Of a stretch of DNA of 35,360 bases, positions 35,035 to 35,360 are shown piece by piece; within the stretch, counting starts at the first letter, position 1; each line of letters starts with the position of its first letter. The notes under the pieces are model-generated. The model made no database searches and had not been told where the DNA came from. It saw only the letters and a list, made by a program, of their open reading frames with translations. Source of the stretch: Tepidiphilus margaritifer DSM 15129 (GTDB lineage Bacteria > Pseudomonadota > Gammaproteobacteria > Burkholderiales > Rhodocyclaceae). The position numbers were made by a program, and so were the translations under genes. Where the stretch lies: the NCBI RefSeq assembly GCF_000425565.1, contig NZ_AUDR01000002.1:1-35360 (forward strand), read 5' to 3'.

Positions 35035-35360
35035 CAGGGCAATCGCATCAAATCTCTGTAAGGCCGAGGAGTGCCTGGCGGTAGGCATCGGAGGAGGCGG
35101 CAAGGATGCGTCGGGTACGGATACCGCCTTTGCGGGCTGAGGTGTCCAGGCGAAAGAGGTTGAGCACGAGCCGGCGCACGAGGGCGAGATTGGCGCCAGC
35201 GTTGCGGGCGCGGGCGCGCATCTGGTCGTCGTTGAGCGAGACGTCGAGGCTCCAGTGCAGGCAGTTCTCGATACTCCAGTGCGCCCGTACCGCATGGGCG
35301 AGCGTTTCGGCCTCGGCGGCGATGCTGCCGAGGTAGAAGCGGCGCTCGAGGCTGGTCTTA
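35035..35360 (-). mobile_element. End of an ISAs1-like insertion sequence (runs off window)
   Basis: The transposase end and about 13 bases of flank are included. The element's end is proposed at 35035, where CAGGGC begins, the usual first bases of ISAs1-type inverted repeats. The other end lies outside the window. Confidence 0.45.
35048..35360 (-). CDS. ISAs1-family transposase, C-terminal part
   Basis: The last 104 codons are read on the minus strand; the 5' part is beyond the window. RRFYLGSIAAEAETLAHAVR, then AHWSIENCLHWSLDVSLNDD and the RARNAGANLALVRRLVLNLF block are the C-terminal signature of ISAs1 (IS4-like DDE) transposases, including the catalytic Glu in HWSIEN. The stop is at 35048. 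It is unrelated to the IS481-like element at the left edge. Confidence 0.85.
   Translation of the reverse strand, partial: KTSLERRFYLGSIAAEAETLAHAVRAHWSIENCLHWSLDVSLNDDQMRARARNAGANLALVRRLVLNLFRLDTSARKGGIRTRRILAASSDAYRQALLGLTEI

Overview
The window is GC-rich chromosomal DNA from a Gram-negative bacterium, most likely a betaproteobacterium. The gene set supports this: an mltG-tmk-holB-pilZ-tatD run, an OmpA-type lipoprotein, an aceK/icd/aceB glyoxylate-branch region and a B12-dependent ribonucleotide reductase. A Hydrogenophilaceae-like thermophile would fit, but that is a guess. No rRNA, tRNA or CRISPR array was seen.

Left part (1-5.4 kb) is an accessory region. It holds the 5' part of an IS481-like transposase (minus strand) and two near-identical copies of that element's terminal ~80 bp. 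These bracket one strikingly AT-rich gene with a YaaW (UPF0174) domain. The outer repeat copy cuts off a glycine-zipper gene that also carries a 7-bp tandem duplication. Upstream of that gene are a WYL-type regulator, a zinc-ribbon protein and a second glycine-zipper protein. A HigB/HigA-type toxin-antitoxin pair, a helicase-like remnant and an orphan XRE regulator with an apparently leaderless promoter follow.

Middle part (5.5-22.7 kb) is core genome. It carries nrdJ, a CBS/DUF294 protein, tadA, an L,D-transpeptidase, an NRDE protein and ygfZ. A plus-strand run then covers mltG-tmk-holB-pilZ-tatD-ankyrin protein-M20 hydrolase-FtsX-like permease, mostly joined by ATGA or short overlaps, followed by thrC. 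A DUF4143 ATPase gene sits between thrC and nadC, preceded by four 22-bp direct repeats.

Right part (24.4-35.4 kb) carries nadC, a YgjP-like metallopeptidase, an OmpA-family lipoprotein, and aceK divergent from icd. A DUF4212 small subunit follows, overlapping the stop of a BT1/MFS-like transporter. Malate synthase A (aceB) lies behind a TauE/SafE permease, and its ribosome-binding site lies in a hairpin that overlaps the permease stop codon. A bacteriohemerythrin and the 3' part of an ISAs1-like transposase end the window. AceK, Icd and AceB together form the control point between the TCA cycle and the glyoxylate bypass: AceK phosphorylates Icd at the conserved serine (Ser111 here), and AceB uses the glyoxylate made by isocitrate lyase, which is not in this window.
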